Part shown: one piece after another, positions 47,655 to 56,655 of the stretch
How the letters are laid out: each line of letters opens with the position of its first letter
Numbering within the stretch: the first letter of the stretch is position 1
DNA from: Peribacillus frigoritolerans
Lineage (GTDB): Bacteria > Bacillota > Bacilli > Bacillales > DSM-1321
Direction of reading: 5' to 3'
DNA length: 64,000 nt
NCBI GenBank assembly: GCA_030562215.1
Contig: JAUPFL010000001.1
Coordinates: forward strand, 3,336,501 to 3,400,500
Translations under genes and position numbers: made by a program
The notes under the pieces: generated by a model
What the model saw: the letters and a program-made list of their open reading frames with translations, nothing else
What the model was told of the DNA's origin: nothing
Databases searched by the model: none

Positions 47655-49020
47655 TTAAGCCATTTTAGGACCTTTCCATGTCCAAGTGGCCATCTTCTTT
47701 AAATTAATGGCAGCGAAAGTAAGCATCGCTTGCATCGACAATTTTTTAAGTCCCTTAAAGTAGTCCAACGTATACCATGCTTTTCTTTTGCATCTGCGAA
47801 TACACGCTCAATCGTTTCTTTGCGTTTCGCATATATAGGTTTTACATCTTGATGATGACGCAGATGATTTGCTTCTTCCACATATGCTTGCCAGATATGC
47901 CGTGTCACTACTTTTTGATAGTCTTTGCTTTCAGTACACCGTGATGAAAATGAGCATGTTGCACAAATTTGTTTTGGCGATTTGTACTCGCGATAGCCCT
48001 CTTTATTTGTTGTTGAGTACTTTAAAGTTTCTCCCGAAGGGCAAAGATAACAATCAAAGTGTTCATCGTAAACATAGTCTCGTTTGCGAAAGAATCCTTC
48101 TTTTGTACGAGGACGTGTATAGGGTAAAGCAGGTGTGATTTCTTTGTTAAATAGGTAGCTTGTAATCGCTGGTGTTTTATAAGCTGAATCTGCGGCACCT
48201 GCTTCTGGTTTTCCAACTTTCTCAATCAATTGCTCAACAAGTGGCTCCAAAATATGACTGTCATGTGTATTACCAGGTGTTACAATCGTTCCCAATACAA
48301 AACCGTTGCGGTCTGCGTCCGCATGGAATAAATAGGCAAACTGTTTTGTTCGTTCATCTTTCACATAGTAGCCACTCTCAGGATCCGTAGTACTTTCTTT
48401 AATTGCTTTGGTGTCATCCTTATCAAATTTATCTAGTGGAAAAGGCTTCTTTCCATGGTTTTCACGATCTTGATTTATTTCATCTTGAAGACGTCCTTGA
48501 TATGCTCGTGTTTCTTTGCGAACGATTTTCTTTTCAAATTTACGCTTATTGGCATTGGCTTTCACATGTGTGGAATCGACAAATATGTGTTTAGCACTTT
48601 TATTAACTTTCTTTCAGCAGCTGTCATTAAGATGCGATAGAAAATCTGTTCAAACAGGTCTGTATCTTTAAAGCGTCGCTCATAATTTTTCCCGAACGTT
48701 GAGAAATGAGGTACTTTATCATGGAAACCATAGCCTAAGAACCAACGGTAAGCCATATTTGTTTCAACTTCTTCAATCGTTTTACGCATGGAACGAATAC
48801 CGAAGGTATATTGAATGAATGTCAGTTTAACTAAGATAACTGGATCAATACTTGGGCGTCCTACCTCTGAATACATATCTATCACCAAGTCATAAATGAA
48901 AGTGAAGTCAATGGAATCCTCCATTTTACGAACCAAATGATTCGCCGGCACCAGTTGATCTAAAGTAATTATTTCAAGTTGATCTCGCTGATTAAAATTA
49001 TGTTTCGAAAGCATCTTCAT
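47655..49020 (-). CDS. IS1182-family transposase (two frameshifts)
   Basis: DDE-type transposase, 455 residues after repair. N-terminal DUF772 region: SEVGRPSIDPVILVKLTFIQ, and YRWFLGYGFHDKVPHFSTFG. The catalytic core has the IFVDSTHVKAN Asp and later GAADSAYKT. A Cys-rich CYLCPSGETL and CATCSFSSRC stretch follows, and the last acidic residue lies in RKETIERVFADAKEKHG. Breaks occur in the T runs 48598-48601 and 47742-47747 (plus-strand numbering); one base each restores KSAKHIFVD and KKLSMQAMLTFAAINLKKMA. Start ATG at 49020. Confidence 0.9.
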
Positions 49021-49100
49021 CACTACAAGTTTTAATAGTTCTATTTTAAAACAAAAAAGACTGTAGGCAAAAAGGAGTTCTATCTGAAATTTTAAACATA

Positions 49101-49229
49101 GTTGATTGGAACGGAAGGTGCGAGACTCCTGCGGGAATAGCGAGTCCAAGGGAGACCCCACAGGCGCAAGTGCGCCGAGGAGGCTCCCGGACCGCCCGCG
49201 GAAAGCGAGTGCCTGAAGTGGAAATCAAC
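49101..49229. repeat. GC-rich imperfect palindrome inside the insertion sequence
   Basis: About 129 bp bounded by GTTGATT and AATCAAC, far richer in GC than its surroundings. It contains GGGAGACCCCACAGGCGC and CCGCCCGCGG stretches that can fold back. I recognise it as a repeat that recurs in many Bacillaceae genomes, often beside transposases. It lies upstream of the transposase start, in the untranslated region. Confidence 0.75.
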
Positions 49230-49298
49230 GTCAAAATTTGTACAAGCCCAAAAAACTGTAGACAAACTCGATTTTCATCGAGTTTGTCTACAGTCTCG

Positions 49299-49328
49299 AA
49301 AAGAAAAGTCCGGTTGGACTTTTCTTTT
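49299..49328 (+). repeat. Right copy of the 30-bp direct repeat (terminator duplicate)
   Basis: Exact copy of 47516-47545. It keeps a working terminator hairpin between the insertion sequence and the GlcNAc PTS gene. Confidence 0.88.
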
Positions 49329-49481
49329 TTATGATTTTTCGAAGGAGGAGTAAATCGCTAAGACTTTATTCCTGAATATAGCCAAATTTATAAATGAAAT
49401 GAAGTTCTAAAATGGAAGGAACCGTTGTCTAATAGAATATGGGGTTTGCCCTAAATCAGTAATTGTCAGGAGGAAAGCGGA

Positions 49482-50955
49482 ATGAAAAAATATCTTCAAA
49501 AAATAGGGCGTTCCTTGATGCTGCCAGTAGCCGTCTTGCCGGCAGCCGCCATTTTAATGGGGATCGGTTACTGGATAGACCCAGCAGGATGGGGAGCGGA
49601 AGTCCGTTAGCGGCTTTCTTAATAAAAGCAGGTTCTTCGATCATTGACAATATGGCCATCTTGTTTGCCGTTGGAGTGGCGTTGGGGATGTCGAAAGGAA
49701 AAGATGGAGCCGCCGCTTTAAGCGGGCTGGTAGCCTATCTAGTCGTAACGACTTTGCTTTCCACGGACTCAGTGGCGATGCTGCAAGGAATTGATGCAAA
49801 AGATGTAAATCCAGCATTTGTGAAAATAGAAAATGCATTTGTCGGAATTCTCTCGGGTCTTATAGCGGCAGCTATGTATAATCGGTTCAGTAAGGTAGAA
49901 CTGCCGGATGCATTCGCTTTCTTTAGCGGTAAACGCCTAGTCCCGATCCTTACTGCGGTGGCCATGTTACTGGTTTCTCTTATATTATTCTTCGTATGGC
50001 CACTCATCTACTCCTGGTTAGTTATATTTGGGGAAGGAATAAGTGAATTAGGTGCTGCTGGAGCAGGACTCTATGGATTCTTCAATCGGCTTTTAATACC
50101 GACAGGTTTACATCATGCGTTAAACTCCGTATTCTGGTTCGATGTAATAGGACTTAACGATATCGGTAAATTCTGGGCTGGAACAGGAATAAAAGGAACG
50201 ACAGGCATGTATCAAGCCGGATTCTTTCCCGTCATGATGTTCGGTTTACCGGCAGCGGCTCTTGCCATGTACCATTCGGCAAAATCACGGAAGAAAAACA
50301 AGTGGCCTCATTAATGCTCGCAGCCGGATTCGCTTCATTTTTCACAGGCGTCACTGAACCGTTGGAATTTGCTTTCATGTTTGTTGCACCAGCCCTATTT
50401 GTTGTGCATGCCTTACTAACAGGAATATCGTTGGCTATTGCTGCGACTTTCCAATGGACAGCTGGGTTCGGTTTTAGTGCAGGATTCATTGACTTTGTAT
50501 TAAGTTCAAGATTGCCAATGGCAAATGAACCTTATATGCTGCTTCTTCAAGGGCTGGTTTTTGCTGTCATCTACTATTTCTTATTCCGATTCTTGATAAC
50601 AAGGTTCAATTTAATGACTCCCGGCAGAGAAGATGATACAGAAGATGAGCTTGATGGAGGAGGAGCGATTGCGGAAGCAGACAACCGTCAAGGCGGGAAT
50701 AATGAGAGTAAATTCTTTGTAATGGCCTCAGCCATTTATGAGGGATTAGGCGGAGACGCTAACGTAACATCTGTAGATAACTGCGTTACACGATTAAGGG
50801 TAGAGGTGGAGAATATGGGAGCTGTCGATCAGAATAAAATCAAATCAACAGGGGTTGCCGGAATCAATATTGTGGGTCCCCAAAGCATTCAAGTCATCGT
50901 AGGGACACAGGTACAATTCATAGCTGATGAAATCGAAAAGATCAGGCGGCAATAG
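49482..50955 (+). CDS. nagP: GlcNAc-type PTS EIICB (NagP-like; two frameshifts)
   Basis: 491 residues after repair. MKKYLQKIGRSLMLPVAVLP begins the glucose/GlcNAc-type EIIC domain. GLHHALNSVFWFD and GFFPVMMFGLPAA are signature stretches. The C-terminal EIIB domain has the phosphorylated Cys in DNCVTRLRVEV. No EIIA domain. One A is missing near 49594 (restores GWGSGSPLAAFL) and one A in 50294-50298 (restores KKKQVASLMLAAG). AGGAGGAAAGC precedes the ATG. It would import the GlcNAc released by NagZ, which fits its place behind the murein cluster. Confidence 0.88.
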
Positions 50956-50986
50956 AAATGGTTAAACTGCATTTGGCCTTTTAATT

Positions 50987-51030
50987 AAAAATCTACGATC
51001 TGAATTATATTTTCTGATCGTAGATTTTTA
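50987..51030 (+). terminator. Terminator after the PTS gene
   Basis: Perfect 14-bp arms (50987-51000, 51016-51029). Confidence 0.88.
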
Positions 51031-51324
51031 TAATAAAGTACCGTTATAAAACGCGAAAAAGTCTTATCTTTTTAAACTATGCTCTTAAAATAGAATAAAA
51101 CGAATCAATGTTCTATAATATATAAAGGTATTGAATGAAGGATTTGCCATGGAGTATAGAGAATTAGTGTAAAGAAGCTTGTCTGATAATCGTTGGTGGT
51201 AAGGGTTTCATCGGTGATGAAGGCTATATACATATACGTCAATCTAATAACACTATTCATATAATGTACTAAGTTTTGAGCAAGGATTTTCTTTTGCATT
51301 TTTAGTACAGGGGAGGTTCCGGTC

Positions 51325-51753
51325 ATGTATAAGCAAAAAACCAAAGAAACTGACAGTAGTGTCATTGAGTTCATTGAAAATGTCGATAATCCAAAAAAGC
51401 GTGAAGATGCATATGAATTGTTGGATATTTTTACCGAAACGACAGGTTATGAGGCTAAGATGTGGGGACCGAGCATAATTGGGTTCGGTACTTATCATTA
51501 TAAATATGAATCAGGTCACGAAGGCGATGCCCCTCTGGTAGGTTTCTCGCCTCGAAAAGCAAAAATCAGTTTATATTTTGCTCCAGGGGACAAAAAAAGG
51601 GAAGAATTATTACAGGCATTTGGAAAACACACTTCCGGAAAAGCGTGTGTGTACATCAATAAAGTGGCAGATATCGATATTAATGTATTGAAAGAGTTGA
51701 TTAATCAGTCTGTCAAGTTTTTGAGAGATATATACCCGGATAATGAAATATAA
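51325..51753 (+). CDS. DUF1801 family protein
   Basis: 142 residues. SSVIEFIENVDNPKKREDAY at the start, then MWGPSIIGFGTYHYKYESG and GFSPRKAKISLYF match DUF1801 (YdhG-like) proteins. These are small soluble alpha/beta proteins of unknown function. GGGGAGGTTCC precedes the ATG. A single gene with about 370 bases of AT-rich intergenic DNA in front, where I see nothing else. Confidence 0.85.
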   Translation: MYKQKTKETDSSVIEFIENVDNPKKREDAYELLDIFTETTGYEAKMWGPSIIGFGTYHYKYESGHEGDAPLVGFSPRKAKISLYFAPGDKKREELLQAFGKHTSGKACVYINKVADIDINVLKELINQSVKFLRDIYPDNEI

Positions 51754-51797
51754 TAAAATGTATGTTTAAGAGGAACAAGAAAGCGAGTGGGAACGAA

Positions 51798-52837
51798 ATG
51801 GGAAAAATTAAAGTGGGCATAGTTGGGTACGGATTGTCAGGAGCTACTTTTCATGCGCCATTACTTAGTGTTTTAGGGCAGTTTCAAATAGCGAAAGTTG
51901 TCAGCTCCAATAAGGAAAAAGTCCAAAAAGATTTGAAAGATGTAGAAGTGGTAAGCAGCTTGGAGGAAGTCCTTGAAGACCCGTCCATTGATTTGGCTGT
52001 TATTACGACACCGAGTGGCTTGCATTATGAAATGGCCAAGCAAAGCTTGTTGGCCGGGAAGCATGTCATCCTCGAAAAGCCGATGGTAGTGGAAGCTTGG
52101 GAGGCGGAGGAGCTCATCAAGATTGCAGAAGAAAAGAATCTGTTATTAAGCGTCTATCATAACCGGAGATGGGATAATGACTTTTTGACCGTCAAAAAAC
52201 TTATGGATGATGGAGTGCTTGGGGAAATCAATACATACCAAGTCCATTATGATCGATACCGGCCTGTGGTCAGGGATAGATGGAGGGAAAAACCGGGCCC
52301 GGGATCAGGCATGCTTTATGATTTAGGATCACATCTCATCGATCAAGCACTGCATTTGTTTGGATTGCCGCAATTCGTTTGGGCAGATGTATTTTCCCAA
52401 AAGAAAATGCAGAAACGGATGATTATTTCCATGTGATATTAGGATATGAAAAGCTGAGGGTTATCTTGCATTCAGGCTCTATCGTTCCTTATAATGGACC
52501 GCGCTATCAGGTGCATGGAAGTAAAGGGTCATTTATCAAGTACGGTCTTGACTGCCAAGAGGAGGCACTGGCTAAGGGGAAAACCGGTGGATGACACTTG
52601 GGGTGCAGATGATCCCGAATTCTATGGTAAGCTGGTTACGGTTGAAGGAGAAAATGAGATACATGAAACCATTGAAACACTGAATGGTTCTTATTTAACG
52701 TATTACCAGGCAATTGCCGATAGTATATTGAGCGGAAAAAAGCTCCAGTCACTGCCCAAGAGGGGTTATCAGTCATTAAAATCATTGATGCGGCTTTTGA
52801 AAGCAGTAAAGGAAAGAAAGCCATTTATATTAAATGA
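51798..52837 (+). CDS. Gfo/Idh/MocA-family NAD(P)-dependent oxidoreductase (three frameshifts)
   Basis: 346 residues after repair. The Rossmann motif is VGIVGYGLSGATFH and the active-site Lys lies in HVILEKPM. GSGMLYDLGSHLIDQAL carries the Asp-x-x-x-His of the family. Related enzymes include scyllo-inositol dehydrogenases; the substrate is not determined here. Breaks: one A missing in 52399-52402, one A too many in the AAAA near 52580-52583 and one C missing near 52743. Together they restore FSQKENAETDDYFHV, AKGKPVDDTWGADD and KLPVTAQEGLSVIKIIDAAF. ATG 51798 is chosen by the Rossmann start; an ATG at 51762 is possible. Confidence 0.85.
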
Positions 52838-52880
52838 AATTCCCTTTATAACAATATGAAATGGAGAAAACTGAATGATA

Positions 52881-52916
52881 AGCGGCCTTATTTTCAAAAA
52901 TAAGGTCGCTTTTTAT
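52881..52916 (+). terminator. Terminator after the oxidoreductase gene
   Basis: AGCGGCCTTA (52881-52890) pairs with TAAGGTCGCT (52901-52910) with one G-T pair; T run follows. Confidence 0.85.
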
Positions 52917-53102
52917 TTTTGACAAATAAAAAGCTTCAACTTAATGAAAAAATGGAGCAAATACTCGTGAACTCGAATGTTATGCAAAATTATGAGCAGT
53001 TTCCACATGAAATGGGAGTGAATCTCCGAGAGTTGGAAGCGTTACTCGTTATTAAACTGTTTTGGAGGGTTTCGATTACAAGAAGTATGGATATAAAAAT
53101 CA

Positions 53103-53146
53103 TAACGAAACCCCCGAGTAGCGGCCGCTATTCGGGGGTTTCGTTA
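53103..53146. terminator. 44-bp near-perfect palindrome
   Basis: TAACGAAACCCCCGAGTAGC mirrors GCTATTCGGGGGTTTCGTTA around a central GCGGCCGC, with almost no loop. It lies 30 bases behind the stop of the minus-strand MFS gene and could be its terminator. Unusually strong and symmetric. Confidence 0.6.
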
Positions 53147-53176
53147 ATGTATCCAATTTGAAATGCCTTTTAAGCT

Positions 53177-54365
53177 CTAAGATAATGCCTTTGCATGAAG
53201 AGATCGCTTTTGCCAAGCCATAGTAATCATTAAAGTAATGAATAAGAGGATAAGGCCCAACATGAACGGATAGGTAATGTGGACATCATACATCATTCCG
53301 GCAAGTGTAGGTCCGAGCACATTTCCGATGCTCATATACGCATTATTCATACCCATTGCAAAGCCTTGCTCATTCCCTGCCATCTTGGAAATCAGTGTGT
53401 TAAGAACTGGACGTAAGATGGAAGTGGAAAGGAAGATGATAAGTGATATTAAAAAAGAAAATCAGGTAACTTGAAGCAAAAAGTGATAGGAGGAAACCGA
53501 TGGCTGCAACACTGATAAAGATATTCAGCACATTCACTTCCCCGAAACGCTGTACGATCCGGTCGACGACAAATAATTGAACAATTACACTGACGATACC
53601 GGTGGCTGTAACCATGACGGCGATGTCCTTTGGACTTGAATTGAATTGATTATCAAGATAAAGACCAATTACAGATTCATACGCCATTAAGCCAAAGCTC
53701 ATTACAAGAGTAATGATGAGTGGAATGAAATAGGGCTTTTTCACGGATAAAGCAATCTTCCGAACCATCGTTTCAGTTTTTACATCCATGGATTGATTAA
53801 CCTGTGCCGTTTCGCTTTCTTTTAAAACAAAAATCGAAAATACCACTGCTGATAGGGATACCAGCGCAGAAATCAAAAAGGGAAACTTCAAGCCAAAGTC
53901 AGCTAAAAAACCTCCAATTCCTGGACCGACTACAATTCCCAGGGACATGGCGGCAGATACTAAACTATTGCCTTTAGCGCGTTGATCGAATGTGGTGATA
54001 TCGGCTACATAAGCAAAAATTGCGGGTATAAGCAAAGCTGCCCCGATTCCGCCAATAATCCGTGAAGCATATAATAACCAAATGGAATTAACTGCATAAA
54101 AAATAAACATGGATAATGTCAAACCGACCAATCCATAAATAATCATTTTTCTGCGCCCAAATTGGTCAGTCCATTTTCCGGCAATTGGCGAAAAGATAAG
54201 TTGTGCACCTGCGAAAATGGCAATCATTAGACCAGCGGCGGTTCCGCCTTGATTAATGGATGCCAGGTATGCTGGTAAAATGGGAATGATGATACCGAAA
54301 CTTCCTATTGCTATAAACATATTGATCATGAGGATAATGATCTTTTTGCGTTGTTCTGCTGACAT
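53177..54365 (-). CDS. MFS multidrug efflux transporter (one frameshift)
   Basis: 395 residues after repair, about 12 membrane segments. GKWTDQFGRRKM is the loop 2-3 MFS motif. The stretch AMSLGIVVGPGIGGFLADFG is the antiporter motif C of drug:H+ exporters such as NorA, Bmr and YitG. The A6 run at 53451-53456 has one base too many; removing it gives LIFFLISLIIFLSTSILRPV and joins the last two helices. Start ATG at 54365. Transcribed divergently from a marR-type gene, a common drug-resistance pair. Confidence 0.87.
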
Positions 54366-54486
54366 GGACAGCCTCTCTCTCTCTTTAAAAATCAATAACC
54401 AATTTAATTCGCATGGTTAATTTTTTGTTACGTTAATTATGTTATAGTTTTAGATAGATAGTGTCAATAAGAAAGGATTGTCAAAC

Positions 54487-54933
54487 ATGCATTCAAGTGA
54501 ATTGTATAATTTACATCTAGAGATCAGGGAACTTAGCAGCCTATCACAGGAATTGGCGGAACCGATATTGGTTGTATATGATTTAACTTCAGTACAGTAT
54601 CGCGCATTGCAATTAATAGTCTTGAATGAATCCATAGCTGTTAAAGATGTTTCCAATTATTTGAAAATTAAACCAGCAGCAGGAACTGCACTAATTGATC
54701 GGCTGGAACGGAAGAAGTTGATTGAGAGGGTACACAGTGAGGATGATCGGCGGGTCGTTTTTATCCAAACCACCGAAAGTGGAAGGAATACCTATCATTC
54801 CATCAATAAGTGTTTTACCAAAATCTTTCGTGACTTTTACAGCGTCCTAAATGAAGAGGAAACGGAACAGCTCAAACAAATTGTTGGGAAACTTAACGAA
54901 CATCTGTCGTCATGCATAGAGAATAAAAGATAG
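54487..54933 (+). CDS. MarR-family transcriptional regulator
   Basis: 148 residues from ATG 54487, which lies nine bases after AAAGGA; TTG 54478 touches that site. The winged helix-turn-helix is seen as VSNYLKIKPAAGTALIDRLE, and the wing as VHSEDDRRVVFIQTTESG with the conserved DxRxx pattern. Probably represses itself and the divergent MFS pump. GTTAATT occurs twice in the 90-base shared promoter (about 54416 and 54431) and may be part of the operator. Confidence 0.9.
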   Translation: MHSSELYNLHLEIRELSSLSQELAEPILVVYDLTSVQYRALQLIVLNESIAVKDVSNYLKIKPAAGTALIDRLERKKLIERVHSEDDRRVVFIQTTESGRNTYHSINKCFTKIFRDFYSVLNEEETEQLKQIVGKLNEHLSSCIENKR

Positions 54934-55141
54934 TCTTCCTGACGTGTACAGTTTCCATTATATATAGAAAGAAGAAGTACTATATAAATTTTAATGTTGC
55001 CTTTTTTGAAAAAAGTAATGATTAAAGCAGTGAATTTCACTGTTTTTAGGAGGTTAATTATCAGAATAATCAAAAAACACTTGCGTTACACTGCCAGCAA
55101 GTGCTGGAGGCAACGTTCAAATTGTTTAATCCCTTAAAATC

Positions 55142-55163
55142 TCATCGAGTTTGTCTACAGTCT
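55142..55163 (+). repeat. Solo copy of an IS1182-type end
   Basis: 22 bases identical to the right end of the insertion sequence at 49275-49296, with no transposase beside it. Confidence 0.7.
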
Positions 55164-55253
55164 GAATTAGAGTTAGTTTTTCTTTAAAATATTTCCGGAT
55201 AATTAGAGTAGGTACTTACAGTATTGGTTATTTGTAACAATCGTAAAAAAAAG

Positions 55254-55292
55254 GCGGGAGGAAAAACAATCTGTTTTTCCTCCCGCTTTTTT
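55254..55292. terminator. Bidirectional terminator
   Basis: Perfect 15-bp arms (55254-55268, 55272-55286) with A run before and T run after. It could end the marR transcript. Confidence 0.85.
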
Positions 55293-55481
55293 AATGAATA
55301 GCACGAAAAAATGAAAAAAACTAATGAGATCATATTATATGAAGAAACTAAGAAACACATAGAAAAATAAGCGTTGATCTTATAAAAATTCTGTAAATTT
55401 AATTTAAACATTATAACGTTATATTGATTAGTTCGACAAAATATGATAATCTATTTTTGTAAAGAGAAATGTAATGAATTC

Positions 55482-55508
55482 TTACACGATTCAGTGTAAT
55501 CGTATACA
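55482..55508 (+). promoter_or_regulatory. Candidate operator/promoter of the amino-sugar-acid operon
   Basis: Perfect dyad TTACAC-N6-GTGTAA (55482-55499) followed by TATACA (55503-55508), a possible -10. About 50 bases before the start codon. A likely target for the GntR-type regulator encoded at 59514. Confidence 0.45.
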
Positions 55509-55551
55509 AAGTACTTGCAATCGATAGGATGTACCGAAAAGGATGAGGGAA

Positions 55552-56655
55552 ATGACAGATACGTTAGTTCTGAAGAATGTAAAGATGTTAGAGGGAAAAG
55601 CAGCGGATATCATTCTGGAAAATGGGATGATTAAAGAAATCGCACTAGCAGGAACTGCAACTGGAGATAAGGTAATAGATTATGATCAAAAAGTTTTTGT
55701 TTCGAGCGGATGGATTGATATGCATGTACATGCTTTCCCGGAATTCGATCCTTATGGTGATGAGGTTGATGAGATTGGATATAAAACTGGCGTGACAACG
55801 GTCATTGATGCGGGAAGCACGGGTGCAGACAGGATAACTGATCTGGTTAGAAGTTGTGAAAATTCCAAAACGAATGTTTTCGCCTTTCTGAATATTTCGC
55901 GGATTGGATTGAAAAGGATTGATGAGTTATCGGATATTTCATGGCTGGACGAAGGAGAATTAATGAAGGCAATTTCCAAGTACGGGGATTTTGTCGTTGG
56001 ACTTAAAGCTAGAATAAGTAAAAGTGTGGTTGGTCCAAATGGTGTCGAGCCATTAAAAATAGCTAGGAAGTTCTCGGCTGAAACTGGTTTACCATTAATG
56101 GTTCATATCGGTTCAGGGCCGCCTGATATTAAGGAAGTCCTTGAATTACTTAAGGAAAAGGACATTATTACTCATTTTTTAAATGGTAAAGCGAATAATT
56201 TATTTGATGAAAGAGAAGAGCCGCTGCCTGAGTTGAGTAAGGCGATTGAACGTGGTGTTCATTTGGATGTAGGTCATGGAACGGCAAGCTTTTCTTTTAA
56301 AACTGCAGAAATGGCGAAAAAGCGGGGAATCGGCTTCAATACGATCAGTACGGATATATATCGGAAAAACAGAGAGAATGGGCCAGTTTTTAATATGGCA
56401 AATGTGCTTACAAAATTTTTGTACCTCGGTTATCCATTAAAAGAAGTAATAGATGCCGTAACGGTCAATGCAGCAGCTTGGTTGAATAAACCAGAGCTTG
56501 GCAGGATTTCGGCTGGGGATATTGCGAACTTGACCTTATTCTCGATCGAGAATGAGCCTACCCTTTTATTGGATTCCGAAGGAGAAAAAAGGATGGCAGA
56601 AAAAAGAGTTGTTGTAAAGGGAGTGGTTATAAATGGAGAATTCATTGAATGCTAA
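55552..56655 (+). CDS. Amidohydrolase/deacetylase family metallohydrolase
   Basis: 367 residues from ATG 55552 (ATG 55543 is too close to AAAAGG). Binuclear-metal amidohydrolase: His58 and His60 (DMHVHAF), Lys152 in VGLKARIS as the likely carboxylated bridging ligand, His185 (VHIGSGP), His208 (ITHFLNG) and Asp268 (STDIY). This matches the deacetylase-like branch found beside DgaE/DgaF-type genes. It may remove an N-acetyl group from a sugar acid or D-amino acid derivative; the substrate is not proven. It overlaps the next gene by 23 bases. Confidence 0.87.
   Translation: MTDTLVLKNVKMLEGKAADIILENGMIKEIALAGTATGDKVIDYDQKVFVSSGWIDMHVHAFPEFDPYGDEVDEIGYKTGVTTVIDAGSTGADRITDLVRSCENSKTNVFAFLNISRIGLKRIDELSDISWLDEGELMKAISKYGDFVVGLKARISKSVVGPNGVEPLKIARKFSAETGLPLMVHIGSGPPDIKEVLELLKEKDIITHFLNGKANNLFDEREEPLPELSKAIERGVHLDVGHGTASFSFKTAEMAKKRGIGFNTISTDIYRKNRENGPVFNMANVLTKFLYLGYPLKEVIDAVTVNAAAWLNKPELGRISAGDIANLTLFSIENEPTLLLDSEGEKRMAEKRVVVKGVVINGEFIEC

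Larger units (their letters stand above)
47546..49298 (-). mobile_element. IS1182-type insertion sequence
   Basis: About 1.75 kb, bounded by a 30-bp direct repeat of the namZ terminator. The ends share the imperfect inverted repeat TGTAGACAAA (47551-47560; complementary copy at the right end, within 49280-49298). The right end also forms a long hairpin (49256-49293). It holds one transposase gene on the minus strand, a hairpin behind it and a GC-rich palindromic repeat in front. Long, variable target duplications are reported for the IS1182 family; I rely on memory for that. Confidence 0.85.
54934..55551. other. Intergenic region with insertion-sequence scar and hairpins
   Basis: About 600 AT-rich bases without a convincing gene. 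It holds a CACTTGC/GCAAGTG hairpin (near 55079-55101), a 22-bp copy of the insertion-sequence end (55142-55163), a strong bidirectional terminator (55254-55292) and a dyad in front of the amidohydrolase gene (55482-55499). Confidence 0.65.

Noticed and set aside
49046..49234. Protein encoded in the GC-rich repeat
   Set aside because: Open frames in this repeat are a known artefact of its base composition; the repeat is a palindrome upstream of the transposase start.
52919..53161. 80-codon open frame between the oxidoreductase and MFS genes
   Set aside because: TTG start inside a terminator tail, no Shine-Dalgarno, and the frame runs through the palindrome at 53103-53146. No family recognised. 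It could be a gene scrap but is not supported.
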